A stretch of 40,611 nucleotides of DNA from Methanosarcina sp. UBA5. Its GTDB lineage: Archaea; Halobacteriota; Methanosarcinia; Methanosarcinales; Methanosarcinaceae. The translations under genes were made by a program, and so were the position numbers. Where the stretch lies: assembly GCF_002505485.1 (NCBI RefSeq), contig NZ_DAVG01000076.1, forward strand, positions 71,984-112,594, written 5' to 3'. Below the pieces are notes generated by a model. The model saw nothing but the letters and a program-made list of their open reading frames with translations. It was not told the DNA's origin and ran no database searches. Position 1 is the stretch's first letter. Each line of letters opens with the position of its first letter. Positions 24,969 to 34,072 of this stretch are shown here, piece by piece.

Positions 24969-25550
24969 ACAGAATTCTGGTTTCTGCGAGCACGACTCCT
25001 ATTCCCTGGGTGCCTTCAAGGAGCTTGATCACGAGTGGTGGGCCTCTACTATGCGTATCAGATCTTCTACATCATCAGGCGATCGGGCATATCCTGTGTA
25101 AGGAAGTCAGACCCCCCTACTGGAAAGAAGCTGTAAGGCTCGCAATTTATCCCTATAACTAGTACTGCGATTCCGAAGTAGGTTCATAAAACTTGGCTTT
25201 TGAATAGATCCGAAGATCATGGATTATTCCAGAAAATAAGGAGTTAATTTTGGAATAGAAGCACTAGATATTGCCACGGATTCATTTACGCAGAAGACCC
25301 CCATTAATTCGAACTGCCTTACCACTGCAGTTCCGTAGAATGTAATTGAGGACCCGATTCTGGGGATGATGGCATCAAAATCACAAAGGTTATTTCCACT
25401 GTAGTGGATCGTAGGATGGGATGAGGTAATATTCATATAGCAGCGCGTTGTTTCGATTACCCACATCGCATGCCCTCTTTTTCTTCCTGCCTCCAAAAGA
25501 CGGCGAGTAGAATACGATTTCTTTTCCTGTGACAGCATTTCTATTTTCAC
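24969..25550 (-). pseudogene. rimK: rimK-like ATP-grasp ligase, interrupted and truncated
   Basis: The minus strand carries a bacterial-type RimK (ribosomal protein S6 glutamate ligase family) in pieces. From GTG 25550 the N-domain reads IEMLSQEKKSYSTRRLLEAG, CYMNITSSHPTIHYSG and AIIPRIGSSITFYGTAVVRQ up to NESVAISS. About 100 foreign bases then intervene (25163-25262) and the gene resumes with YRDKLRALQLLSSRGV, a stop, LPYTGYARSPDDVEDLIRIV, a frame change, and PLVIKLLEGTQGIGVVLAET of the ATP-grasp core. It ends abruptly at about 24969, losing roughly half the protein. Insertion, nonsense, frameshift and truncation all make it inactive. Confidence 0.8.
25158..25267. mobile_element. about 100-bp insertion inside rimK pseudogene
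   Basis: ACTAG occurs at 25158-25162 and again at 25263-25267, exactly flanking the segment that has no counterpart in RimK proteins. The two ends of the insert share GGAAT/ATTCC in inverted orientation. This resembles a 5-bp target duplication around a miniature element, but the ends are imperfect and no second copy is seen in the window. Confidence 0.35.
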
Positions 25551-25686
25551 GCTAAGCCTTCCCCCTTCGGGCCGCTTTATCCAAAAATAAATCTTAAAAT
25601 AAAAATTTAAGAATTTTGAAGAAAATAGTAAAACTGATAAGAATAGGCTATTGGACAAAAATAAGTCGTTTTATGTGAAAGTCTTC

Positions 25687-26877
25687 TTACTGGATATCTC
25701 CCCCTACTTCGGCATATCTGGGATCAATTTCTATAGCTTTGCTGTATGCCTCTTCAGCCTCTTCTTCCCGCCCTAGGAAACTCAGACAGACAGCTTTCCC
25801 AAACCATGAGTCTGCAGCCTCAGGATTGAGCTTGAGTGCCTGCTCATAAATCTCCAGCGCTTCTTCGAAACGTTTGAGCTGAGCAAGTACAAAACCCAGA
25901 CTGGAATAGGCTTCTAGATACTCAGGGTCAAGCTGTGTAGCTTTCCTGTACGCTTCTGCGGCTTCCTCAAATCTTTGCATCTGGCTTAGGGTAAAGCCTT
26001 TATTGTACCATACATCGGCATTTTCGGCATTGATTTCGATTGCTTTGTCAAAAGCTTTGATTGCCTCATCGTATTTTTCAAGGTTTTCGAGATCTATTCC
26101 CATATTGTTCCAGGCGTCATCATTTTCAGGGTCCAGTTCCACAGCTTTTTGATACGCTTTAAGGGCCTGCCTGTAACTTCCAAGGCTGTCCAGATCCACT
26201 CCTTTATAGTGCCAGGCTTCTACAAAATTAGGATCAAGTTCGAGTGCCTTGTCGTACGCAATAATTGCTTCGTCATAGTTGCCCAGTTGCCCCAGAGCTA
26301 TACCTTTTCCTACCAAGGCTTCTTTATAATCAGAATTATCCTCAAGGACTTTTTCATAGGCTTCGATAGCCGCCTCATAATCTCCTGCCTGACTCAAGTT
26401 CAGGGCCTTTCCGTACCATGCATTAGGATAGTCTGGTCTGAGCTCAAGGGCTTTTTCATAGGCTTTAACGGCTTCATCGTACTTTCCAACCTGAGATAAG
26501 GAGAAGGCCATATTGTTCCAGATATCTGGATCCTCGGAATTGATTTTGACAGCTTTGTCATAGAGCTCAAGAGCTTCCTCATATTTTCCAATGGTTTCAA
26601 GGACCTGAGCCTTATTATTTAACAGGTTTATATTCTCTGGATCCTTCTCGATTGCTTTATCAAAGGCTACAATTGCCTCATTAAGCTTGCCACTTCTAAG
26701 AAGGTCAAGTCCGTATTCGTTAAGTTCGGCTGCCAGGAACTCATCGCTGACTTCCTGCTTACCTATATCCCCCGAATCACTCAAAACATACATGTCTTCG
26801 GAAACCGTCTCTTCTTCAGATTTTTCTTTCCCGCCTTCTTCTCTGAAGGTTTTGTCTTTTGGTTCATCGGAACTCAT
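25687..26877 (-). CDS. TPR protein, ten repeats
   Basis: A 396-residue protein with an acidic, Glu/Ser-rich N-terminal 50 residues and then ten consecutive 34-residue tetratricopeptide repeats. Each has the W/Y-x-x-x-G and A-x-x-x-Y/F-x-x-A-x-x-x-D-P pattern, for example AWYGKALNLSQAGDYEAAIE. There is no signal peptide or membrane helix. TPR arrays of this kind are common in Methanosarcina and serve as protein-binding scaffolds; the partner is unknown. It is divergent from the HAD hydrolase with a 170-base shared upstream region. Confidence 0.92.
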   Translation of the reverse strand: MSSDEPKDKTFREEGGKEKSEEETVSEDMYVLSDSGDIGKQEVSDEFLAAELNEYGLDLLRSGKLNEAIVAFDKAIEKDPENINLLNNKAQVLETIGKYEEALELYDKAVKINSEDPDIWNNMAFSLSQVGKYDEAVKAYEKALELRPDYPNAWYGKALNLSQAGDYEAAIEAYEKVLEDNSDYKEALVGKGIALGQLGNYDEAIIAYDKALELDPNFVEAWHYKGVDLDSLGSYRQALKAYQKAVELDPENDDAWNNMGIDLENLEKYDEAIKAFDKAIEINAENADVWYNKGFTLSQMQRFEEAAEAYRKATQLDPEYLEAYSSLGFVLAQLKRFEEALEIYEQALKLNPEAADSWFGKAVCLSFLGREEEAEEAYSKAIEIDPRYAEVGGDIQ

Positions 26878-27049
26878 ATCAAAATTTCCTGCTCTGCCTT
26901 TTATAGTAGATCCTGCGGATTCTTAAATACCCGCGTTCGATATTTACTTAAATTCGTTGTTCGTTTATGATTTATACATCTGTCCTTTATGGCTTTTATA
27001 GCCTCTCCCCGAAAAGCTCTGAGAAAAGTTCCGGAAAGAAGAGCAGAGA

Positions 27050-27832
27050 ATGAAAAAGCAAAATTTACATAGTTTAGAAAAAGCGGCAGGCCCGAAAAAA
27101 ATGGAAGAGATTGAGAAGAACATGAATATAATTCAGAGAAACCTAGAGCGGACTTATTCCGGAGCTCTGAAAGCCGTGCTTTTTGATATGGATAACACTC
27201 TCTTTGATTTCGTAGCCGCAAAACTGGAAGCTTGCAGGGAAATTCTCTCTTTTATTTGGAGGGGAGATGTTACTGAAAAACCTTCGGAACTTTTCAGGTA
27301 TTTCTTGAGAGGAGTTTACGGTTTTGAAGATTACGAAAATATTCGAGACTACATGCAGGAAAGAGATGTTTTTACAGCCCAGGGCTACAGGAAGTGCTGT
27401 GAGATCTATGAGCGGGAAAAACTGCAAAATCTCGAACTCTATCCAGATGTAACGGATACTCTTGATAAGCTGAAATATCTGGGCTTAAAGCTTGTGATTA
27501 TAACGGATGCCGATAGTCATCATGCCCTGGCAAGGCTTACAAGAGTCGGGCTTCTTAATTACTTCGATCTTGTTGTGGCTGCGGATACGACAGGCACAAA
27601 AAAACCAGATCCATCACATTTTCTTTTCGCGCTTGAAGCGCTCGGGATAAAGCCCGGAGAAACTCTGGTAGTGGGAGATAGTATCAAAAGAGATATAGCT
27701 CCTGCCCGCAAACTTGGATTGAAAACCGCTTATGCTTCCTATGGAGACTGGAGACCTGGAGAAGAAACGGATCAGCGCTTTGATTTCAGGCTCGATACAT
27801 TTTCGGATATGCTTGATATACCCGGGCTCTAA
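27050..27832 (+). CDS. HAD-superfamily hydrolase
   Basis: A haloacid-dehalogenase-type phosphatase of up to 260 residues. Motif I is Asp46 and Asp48 in LFDMDNTLFD, motif II is the Thr in VIITDADS, motif III is the Lys in GTKKPDPS, and motif IV is GDSIKRDI. A helical cap of about 85 residues lies between motifs I and II (subfamily I cap). It should hydrolyse a small phosphorylated metabolite; the substrate cannot be read. ATG 27050 gives about 38 extra residues before the fold, so ATG 27101 or 27122 are also possible starts; none has a strong ribosome site. Confidence 0.88.
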   Translation: MKKQNLHSLEKAAGPKKMEEIEKNMNIIQRNLERTYSGALKAVLFDMDNTLFDFVAAKLEACREILSFIWRGDVTEKPSELFRYFLRGVYGFEDYENIRDYMQERDVFTAQGYRKCCEIYEREKLQNLELYPDVTDTLDKLKYLGLKLVIITDADSHHALARLTRVGLLNYFDLVVAADTTGTKKPDPSHFLFALEALGIKPGETLVVGDSIKRDIAPARKLGLKTAYASYGDWRPGEETDQRFDFRLDTFSDMLDIPGL

Positions 27833-27862
27833 GCAGCAAACTTTTTAAAAAAGTCTTGACCG

Positions 27863-27885
27863 AAAACCTTTTCAAAAAAGGTTTT
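27863..27885 (+). terminator. hairpin after the HAD gene
   Basis: AAAACCTTTT, CAA, AAAAGGTTTT is a perfect 10-bp inverted repeat ending in T residues, 30 bases after the HAD stop. A related word lies at the left window edge (60-100), so it may belong to a common hairpin type in this genome. Confidence 0.5.
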
Positions 27886-28157
27886 ATCGAAAACCCGAGC
27901 AGCGGCGTGATCAACCGGCGAAACGGTTGCAGCTAAACGGGTGTGCTTGATCGAAAAACCTGAGCTTTGAGCGGATATGCCAGTAAACCTGTAAGCTGTA
28001 AACCTGTAAACCAGATACATCAGGAGAAAAGAAAATTTTTGGAGAAATGAAAACTTTTGGCCACCAGTCCTGATGATTCCGAAAAGAAATTTTCGGCTAA
28101 CGGCTTTTTCTGGCTCTGGGTCTTTGAATTGTGTGGAAAAACCTGAAATATTACTAC

Positions 28158-29036
28158 TCAAAGAAGATCAGAATATATCGGATTTATATCAACTGCTCTC
28201 TCGTAGGCCTCCATTGCTTTCTGATGTTTCTTAATCCTGTCGTATACGATACCTTTACCAATCCAAGCTTTTGTAAAACTTGGATTGATCTCGATAGCTC
28301 TCTCAAAAGCTTGAAGTGCCTCTTTGTATTTTTCCAGGTCTCTCAGAGCAATTCCCTTATTGTACCAGAAACGGGCATTATCGGGATTTGTCTTTATCTT
28401 AGTGTCAAAAATCTCCACGGCCTTTTCGATATAAAGTCTTGCTTCTTCGTGTTTTTCAAGCCAGCGGAGAGCCACACCCTTGTTATAAAGGGCCTTCCCG
28501 TTCGCAGGGTTCAATTCAAGAGCCCTGTTAAAAGCACTAATGGCTTCTTCATAACTTTTTATCTTGCAGAGCCCCATACCTTTCTTGCACCATTCACTTG
28601 CGCTCATGGAGCCCAGATCGTAATTCTTCTCATAAAGGCGGATAGCCTTCTCAAAATCATCCATAGCATCCTCGTATGCCTTCATTTCTCTCAGAGCCAT
28701 TCCCCGCCTGTACCAGACTTCAGGATCCTCAGGAGCAAGATATATAGCCCGATAGTATGCATCCAGAGCTTCTCTATACTGCATAAGACCTATAAGCAGT
28801 TCACCTTTGGAGTACCAGGTCTTCGCATCCGCAGGATTGATCTGAAGAGACCTGTTAAGGGCATCAAGAGCTTCATCATATCTGAAAAGCCTTTTCAGAA
28901 CCATCCCTTTGCTAAACAGGATTTTTGCATTGTCAGGGCTTATTTCCAGAGCTTTGTTGTATGCATCCAGAGCTTCTGCAAATCGTCTAAGTTCATGGAG
29001 TGCAATACCTTTATTATACCACTCGTTCGAAGTCAT
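28158..29036 (-). CDS. TPR protein, eight repeats
   Basis: A 292-residue protein made almost wholly of eight tetratricopeptide repeats, beginning within a few residues of the start (EWYNKGIALHELRRFAEALD). Repeats four and six are lengthened by 5-7 residues (inserts near LYEKNYDLGS and EIFDTKIKTNPDN), which would bend the superhelix. It ends NPIYSDLL. ATG 29036 follows AAGGTG; a GTG three bases before is possible. The repeats differ clearly from those of the ten-repeat protein at 25687, so this is not a recent duplication. Role: protein-interaction scaffold, partner unknown. Confidence 0.9.
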   Translation of the reverse strand: MTSNEWYNKGIALHELRRFAEALDAYNKALEISPDNAKILFSKGMVLKRLFRYDEALDALNRSLQINPADAKTWYSKGELLIGLMQYREALDAYYRAIYLAPEDPEVWYRRGMALREMKAYEDAMDDFEKAIRLYEKNYDLGSMSASEWCKKGMGLCKIKSYEEAISAFNRALELNPANGKALYNKGVALRWLEKHEEARLYIEKAVEIFDTKIKTNPDNARFWYNKGIALRDLEKYKEALQAFERAIEINPSFTKAWIGKGIVYDRIKKHQKAMEAYERAVDINPIYSDLL

Positions 29037-30024
29037 CACTCAACCACACCTTTTTTCGATAACGTTTTTCCACCTTTTATCACATATACTCTAGCAATAA
29101 TAATATGCCTTCAGAGCGTTAAATTAATTTTGTACTTTAGCTCCGTACTAAAAATAAGGAGATATCTGCAGTTTCACGTCATAATTTATGTGTTAAGAGT
29201 ACATTTACAGTTACACACAATAATCTATGTTTTTGCTCTTTTTTAAGGATTTTGAAAAATTCTTATTCTTTTTTATTTTAAAAATAAAGTCTTCAAAGTC
29301 CGGGCAAGAATTCGATAAACTAAAATAACTTTATACATGTTTTTCAATTCATCCTTGAAATTAATAAAAATATATTTATCGTAGGCTCAAATTCTTCCTT
29401 CTTTCCTTTATTTCAATCGAATACCCCGCTAGCTTGCTGCGGGGTGCGCCAGCACAACTTTGATTTAATCCGTGGTTTTGCCCTGACCTGGAAAAAATTG
29501 ATCTATAAAATAAAACCTGAAAAATCCGATAAGTTCGATTTTAGCAAAAGTTGAGATCCCCTTCTCTCACGGCCTGTCAAGAGTCTGATTATCGACTTCT
29601 CACACTGAGGAATTGAGGAATTCTCTAATTTGGGGAGACTTGGACAAGGACCATATACTTGAATTCAGACCTAATTCAGCTCTTAATAGCTTCTCATCTT
29701 CATAATGTATATTTTAAAGATCTTTTATAAATAATAAAGATAACTATCTAGAGAATCCTGGCATACTTAATAAATTAATTAGTATAATATTAGAAACTCG
29801 TGAAAATAACGACAAAGACATTTAGTAAAGCCATTTAATAAGGAATTTAACAAGAGACTTTATAAAATCATCTAACAATATTTATGACATACAGAAGTAT
29901 TTCTTACATGTCAAGAGGATCAAAAAATTTTAAATGATTGCCCTGAAAAACTCTTCAGAGCAGGATTTAATTTTGTAATATTTAAAATAGAAAAAGGTTT
30001 TTCTGCTATAAGCCGGCTTTGGAG
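29037..30024. other. long intergenic region containing the short repeat copy
   Basis: Nearly 1 kb of AT-rich DNA without a convincing ORF. The only recognised item is the internally deleted repeat element at 29408-29466. An unrecognised RNA gene is possible. Confidence 0.4.
29408..29466 (-). repeat. dispersed repeat element, internally deleted copy C
   Basis: Read on the minus strand, this 59-base segment joins the left end of the 214-bp element (AATCAAAGTTGTGCTGGCGC) directly to its right end (CCCCGCAGCAAGCTAGCGGG, then GTATTCGATTGAAAT). The junction falls at the internal direct repeat of the long copies, so it could come from recombination between those repeats, or it could be the ancestral short form. 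The GC-rich part is itself a hairpin (CCCCGC...GCGGGG). Confidence 0.75.
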
Positions 30025-30534
30025 TTAGAAATGAGTACGCTTCAAAATCATTCCCACTCTGGCTCGCAGTTCCCCCGGGTTAAAAGGCGTAGTAACATAA
30101 TCATCAACTCCCGATTCTAAAGCCTGAATCCTGTTTTTCACCTCTCCTTTTTCATTGAGCACCATCACTGGGATCCACCAGTACCTTGAACTGGTTCTAA
30201 GCTGTTTGCAGATCTTAAAGCCTTCAAGGTCTGCAAGCCCTGTATCCAGCAGGACAAGATCGGGTTTTTCAGCTTTTACGGCTTCAAGTGCGGAAAGATT
30301 ACCAGGGACTTTGACAACATTATAATTTTCAGCTTCAAGTGTCACCTTAATACTAAGGGCACTGCTTCCATCTCCCATAATCAGGATTTTCTGCCGCGTA
30401 TCATTAAGATTTGCAATTCGGGTCTTTACCAGTTCTTCTGGAACTGAAAGATGGGAGGCAATCTCCCTTTCACTTATTTCAGGTTGTCCTTCAATTAATT
30501 TCAAAATTTCATAATCAAGATTTTTATTATTCAT
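30025..30534 (-). CDS. HTH plus degenerate receiver-domain protein
   Basis: A 169-residue protein. Residues 5-45 form a helix-turn-helix of the type seen at the start of Lrp/AsnC-like proteins (DYEILKLIEGQPEISEREIA, LSVPEELVKTRI). Residues 49-168 form a receiver domain with the phosphoacceptor Asp97 in LVLLDTGLADLEGF. The rest of the active site is altered: the acidic pair is reduced to one Asp (IMGDGS), the switch Thr is Asn127, and the invariant Lys in the V-T-K-P-F loop is Thr149 (DDYVTTPF). Phosphorylation may therefore be weak or absent. An N-terminal DNA-binding head with C-terminal receiver is the reverse of the usual order. GGAGGG precedes ATG 30534. Confidence 0.8.
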   Translation of the reverse strand: MNNKNLDYEILKLIEGQPEISEREIASHLSVPEELVKTRIANLNDTRQKILIMGDGSSALSIKVTLEAENYNVVKVPGNLSALEAVKAEKPDLVLLDTGLADLEGFKICKQLRTSSRYWWIPVMVLNEKGEVKNRIQALESGVDDYVTTPFNPGELRARVGMILKRTHF

Positions 30535-30776
30535 CACCCTCCATCACCATACAGTATATATTTTCTTAGCTATTAAACATTTCTCAAATTTTTCATAATA
30601 AACGTTCCTTTAAATTTAATACGGTATGAAGAGTATAGAGTTATCCAAATATTCAGAAGAATTCTTATGAATCGTCGGCTTGACCAATTAGGAGATAAGT
30701 TTATAACCGTAAATAGCAAGTTAATATTGGAAATAAGAATCGCTTACAGAGAACAGCCACCTCTGAGATGATATCA

Positions 30777-31058
30777 ATGGATCCAATGGAAAAAATTTTT
30801 GGTAAAACCGCACAAATGACAGTACTCAAGAATCTGATCGAACACCAGAACGAATCAACCTACCTTTCGGGAATAGCTGAAGAAACTGGCTTGTCTCACT
30901 CCAGCGTATCAAGGGTTATTACTCCCCTGATCGCATCGGGCATCGTCATAGAAAAGCCCCTGGGAAAGCAAATTCGGACTTTCCAGCTGAACATGGACAA
31001 TGAGGCAACAAGGCTGATCATAGATTTCTACAATAAAATCAATCAGATGCTTGAATAA
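30777..31058 (+). CDS. winged-helix transcription regulator
   Basis: A 93-residue single-domain regulator with a MarR/ArsR-like winged helix. The recognition helix is GLSHSSVSRVITPLIASGIV and the wing is IEKPLGKQIRTFQL; a short C-terminal helix (IDFYNKINQMLE) probably dimerises. No metal or ligand site is evident. A GAGATGAT word just before ATG 30777 resembles a ribosome site; an ATG at 30768 is in frame too. It is divergent from the HTH-receiver gene, and either could control the shared 240-base region. Confidence 0.82.
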   Translation: MDPMEKIFGKTAQMTVLKNLIEHQNESTYLSGIAEETGLSHSSVSRVITPLIASGIVIEKPLGKQIRTFQLNMDNEATRLIIDFYNKINQMLE

Positions 31059-31260
31059 GCATTAAAAGCAGAAGCACAAAAAATGAAAATCGGGAGCAAT
31101 GCAAGCTTACTGTACCGTCTTTCGAATTTATGAACAATTTAGAATTTTGAACAATTAAGCTTTAAGGCAATTCCAGCCTGAAGGTCTCGATTCGGATAAC
31201 TCTTCAGGTAACCTGTTTCAGACAATTTCAGCTAGAAGATCCTGGTTCGGATAGTTTTCA

Positions 31261-32187
31261 TCAAGTCTCTTTTTTTAAGCTTTCTATGTACTCATTTGCA
31301 GCAGTAGCTGCGAGTGCTCCATCTCTAACGGCTGCCACAAGCTGCCAGATAGGTGTATCACGACAGTCTCCTACAGCATAAATTCCTTTCTTAGAGGTTT
31401 CAAGGAAGCGGTCCGTCTTGATAAAACCTTCCTCATCCTTTTCCACATCAATGATTTCGGTGTTCGGGTGGATGCCCACGTATATAAAAACCCCGTCCGC
31501 AGCCAGTTCGTGCTGTTCTCCACTTTTAAGATCCTTATATACTATTTTTTCGACTCTTCGAATTTCTCCGCTACTTCCCAGGATTTCCAGGATACAGGCA
31601 TTGAAAATGAATTCAAGGTTCGGAGTTGCAAAAGCCCTGTCCTGAAGGATTTTTACAGCTCTCAACCGGTTTCTCCTGTGAAGAAGATAGACCTTCCTGG
31701 CAATTTTCGAAAGGAGAATAGCGTCCGTAATCGCTGAGTTCCCACCTCCGACTACTACGACGGTTTTGTTTCTGAAAAAAGGTCCGTCACAGATAGCGCA
31801 GTAAGAGACCCCTTTACTAATAAATTCTTTTTCCCCAGGCACGTTTAGGTGCTTGGGATTTGCGCCTGTAGCTACTATAACAGCTTTCGATTCAAAGTCT
31901 CCGCTGTCCGTAGAGACGATTTTCTTCTCCCCCTCGCTGCGCACAGAGAGAACGTCAGTTATCTTTGTTTCTACCCCGGCTTCCTGAGCATGACTTTTAT
32001 ATTTTTCCATCAACTCAAGCCCTGAGATTGCTGGAAAGCCAGGGTAATTCTCCACTACATCTGCAAGCGCAATCTGGCCGCTAATTTCGCTTCTTTCAAG
32101 AACCAGAGTATTAAGTCCGAAGCGTACGGCATAGATGCCGGCTGCGAGCCCTCCAGGCCCTCCTCCTACAATTATCAGATCGTACAT
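31261..32187 (-). CDS. trxB: thioredoxin reductase
   Basis: A flavoprotein of 308 residues that reduces thioredoxin-like proteins. The FAD site is IIVGGGPGGLAAGIYAVRFG (5-24), the redox pair is Cys130/Cys133 in CAICDGPFF, the nucleotide site is VVVGGGNSAITDAILL, and the C-terminal FAD motif is GIYAVGDCRD. Normal length for TrxB. GGAGG lies before ATG 32187; an upstream frame to 32268 adds 27 residues not in the family. Its substrate is probably encoded 58 bases upstream, on the same strand, by the CTAC thioredoxin-like gene. F420H2-, NADPH- and ferredoxin-dependent forms exist in methanogens and cannot be told apart here. Confidence 0.93.
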   Translation of the reverse strand: MYDLIIVGGGPGGLAAGIYAVRFGLNTLVLERSEISGQIALADVVENYPGFPAISGLELMEKYKSHAQEAGVETKITDVLSVRSEGEKKIVSTDSGDFESKAVIVATGANPKHLNVPGEKEFISKGVSYCAICDGPFFRNKTVVVVGGGNSAITDAILLSKIARKVYLLHRRNRLRAVKILQDRAFATPNLEFIFNACILEILGSSGEIRRVEKIVYKDLKSGEQHELAADGVFIYVGIHPNTEIIDVEKDEEGFIKTDRFLETSKKGIYAVGDCRDTPIWQLVAAVRDGALAATAANEYIESLKKET

Positions 32188-32245
32188 ACTACTTGCCTCC
32201 TGAATTCCTAAAAAAAGTTTCAGAAAACATACATCGAAGATTAAC

Positions 32246-32488
32246 TCAGCTAATACGGGATATAGCATCGGCTTTTTTCGGGAGGCCTGTAAAAGCTACC
32301 TTTCCATCAATAATGGTCGTAGGAACCCCAACTATGCCGTATTTATCAATCAATACCTGGCCCTCTGGAGTTTCCACATCTATTTCTTCGTATTCAAAGT
32401 CATAATCGGATTTCAGGTCTTTCCAGAGTCTTCGAGTTGCCGGACAGGCAGTACACCAGCTGGCGTGAATAAGCGTAACTTTAACCAT
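32246..32488 (-). CDS. thioredoxin/glutaredoxin-like protein
   Basis: An 80-residue thioredoxin-fold protein with active site Cys12-Thr-Ala-Cys15 (HASWCTACPATRR) and the cis-Pro loop GVPTTI. The small size is typical of archaeal glutaredoxin-like thioredoxins. AAGGGG precedes ATG 32488. It is upstream of trxB with a 58-base gap, so the two form a reductase-substrate operon. It is divergent from dphB. Confidence 0.92.
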   Translation of the reverse strand: MVKVTLIHASWCTACPATRRLWKDLKSDYDFEYEEIDVETPEGQVLIDKYGIVGVPTTIIDGKVAFTGLPKKADAISRIS

Positions 32489-32667
32489 AAAAACCCCTTT
32501 AAAAACTGCAATTGTAAGTCCATTCTATTATTAATTTTCATATATAAATAAGTTAAGCGTACACGTAAATCCGGAAAAATAAATAGTATTGTTGCTTCAA
32601 TCTATGATTATTGCTTCGATCTCTCCGAACAAAAAGCTTTAAACCAGCAGGGCTCTTAAAACGGGCT

Positions 32668-33468
32668 ATGCTTACATTTATAGGTCTGGGCCTTTTTGAC
32701 GAATATGACATTTCTTTAAAGGGACTTGAGGCTATCAGGGAAGCTGACCTGGTTTATGCGGAATTCTACACATCCTGTCTCATGGGTACAAACCTTGAAA
32801 AAATGGAGAAACTCTATGGGAAGAAAGTCTTTTTGCTTTCAAGAGAGAATGTGGAGCAGCATCCTGATTGGCTCTCCGAGGCAAAGGACAGGAATCTTTG
32901 CTTCCTGACTGGCGGAGATACAATGGTCTCTACAACCCATGTAGATTTGCGTCTGAGAGCTGAAAAACTGGGGATAGAGACCCGCCTGATTCATGGGGCT
33001 TCCATTGCCTCGGCTATCTCGGGTCTTACAGGATTGCAGAACTACCGCTTCGGGAAATCCGCAAGTATTCCTCATCCCTATGAGAGCAGGAGAGGCACAA
33101 GGATAATCTCGGAAACTCCTTATGATATAATAAAACAAAACCTGGAACTTGGCCTGCATACTCTGGTGTTTCTGGATATAGATAAGGAAAAAGGCTATAT
33201 GACTGTAAATACTGCTCTTGAGCTTCTCCTCGAGGTTGAGGAAAAAAGAGGAGAAGAGGTCATGCACAGAGCGGCTGCAGTAGGAATAGCCAGGGCAGGC
33301 TCGGAAAACCCGGTCGTAAAAGCAGATTATGCAGAAAACCTGAAGGACTTCGATTTTGGAAAACCTCTCCACGTCCTCGTAATTCCCGGAAAACTGCACT
33401 TTCTTGAAGCTGAAGCGCTTGTGAAACTTGCAGGAGCCCCAATAGGATTTATGAAAGAAGTGGAGTAA
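32668..33468 (+). CDS. dphB: diphthine synthase
   Basis: An SAM-dependent methyltransferase (266 residues) that methylates the modified histidine of elongation factor 2 in the second stage of diphthamide synthesis. It opens MLTFIGLGLFDEYDISLKGL and contains the tetrapyrrole-methylase-like blocks AEFYTSCL, LTGGDTMVSTTH, IHGASIASAISGL and GLQNYRFGKS. The family start fits ATG 32668; an upstream TTG at 32611 would add 19 residues with no family counterpart. The gene for the last diphthamide step, dph6, lies 2.2 kb downstream on the same strand. A TATA-like CATATATAAAT occurs near 32540. Confidence 0.95.
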   Translation: MLTFIGLGLFDEYDISLKGLEAIREADLVYAEFYTSCLMGTNLEKMEKLYGKKVFLLSRENVEQHPDWLSEAKDRNLCFLTGGDTMVSTTHVDLRLRAEKLGIETRLIHGASIASAISGLTGLQNYRFGKSASIPHPYESRRGTRIISETPYDIIKQNLELGLHTLVFLDIDKEKGYMTVNTALELLLEVEEKRGEEVMHRAAAVGIARAGSENPVVKADYAENLKDFDFGKPLHVLVIPGKLHFLEAEALVKLAGAPIGFMKEVE

Positions 33469-33504
33469 AGAAGAGAATTATATTAAAAGCGTCTTCTGGT
33501 GATC

Positions 33505-33789
33505 ATGATGCCTGCCGATCTGGATGAAAAAGTCAAAAGATACGAGGATATGTTAAAAAGAGCCCTCCAGAAAGCCAAATATGCCCCAATCCAGGGATCT
33601 CATATGTATGCCGTTGCAAAGGATTATTATACAATGGCAGAAGCCTACTATAAAGATGGGGTGTATTTTTTGGAGAATAGCGATCCTGTAAATGCTCTGG
33701 CCTCATTCAGCTATGGTCACGCCTGGCTTGATGCGGGAGCAAAACTCGGGGTTTTTGCAGTCGATGATGAAACTCTTTTTACTATATAA
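33505..33789 (+). CDS. DUF357 family protein
   Basis: A 94-residue all-helical protein of the archaeal DUF357 family: KVKRYEDMLKRALQKAK, AVAKDYYTMAEAYYKDG and DPVNALASFSYGHAWLDAG, then KLGVFAV. No catalytic residues are apparent. Function unknown. The gene follows dphB by about 35 bases on the same strand and is probably cotranscribed. GGTGATC overlaps the start region; ATG 33505 and ATG 33508 are both possible. Confidence 0.88.
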   Translation: MMPADLDEKVKRYEDMLKRALQKAKYAPIQGSHMYAVAKDYYTMAEAYYKDGVYFLENSDPVNALASFSYGHAWLDAGAKLGVFAVDDETLFTI

Positions 33790-34072
33790 ATGGAAAAGAG
33801 AATAAAAGAGGAAGAATAAAAGAAAATGAAAATGCCTTAACTCTGATTCCGGGGAGAAAGCATAGATTCCCTAATTGGAAGGATTAAAGTTTCAGGACTA
33901 AGAATTAAAAACTTAACTGAAAAACCATATAAAATCAAACGTGATACTATTCTATTTGAGGCAGAAACAATTTATATACTTTATTCTATTCTTTAGATCC
34001 TGTGGAAAACTTTTCCCAATCGGGAAATCTTCTTGAAAAACGTGCATAACAGAATAATTATGGTGGATAATA

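Noticed and set aside
27829..28161. Minus-strand ORF of 110 codons after the HAD gene
   Set aside because: It reads through the terminator hairpin and short repeated words (GTAAACCTGTAA); no ribosome site or family pattern.
28131..29246. Plus-strand ORF of 371 codons
   Set aside because: It is exactly antisense to the eight-repeat TPR gene and inherits its periodicity; no family features.
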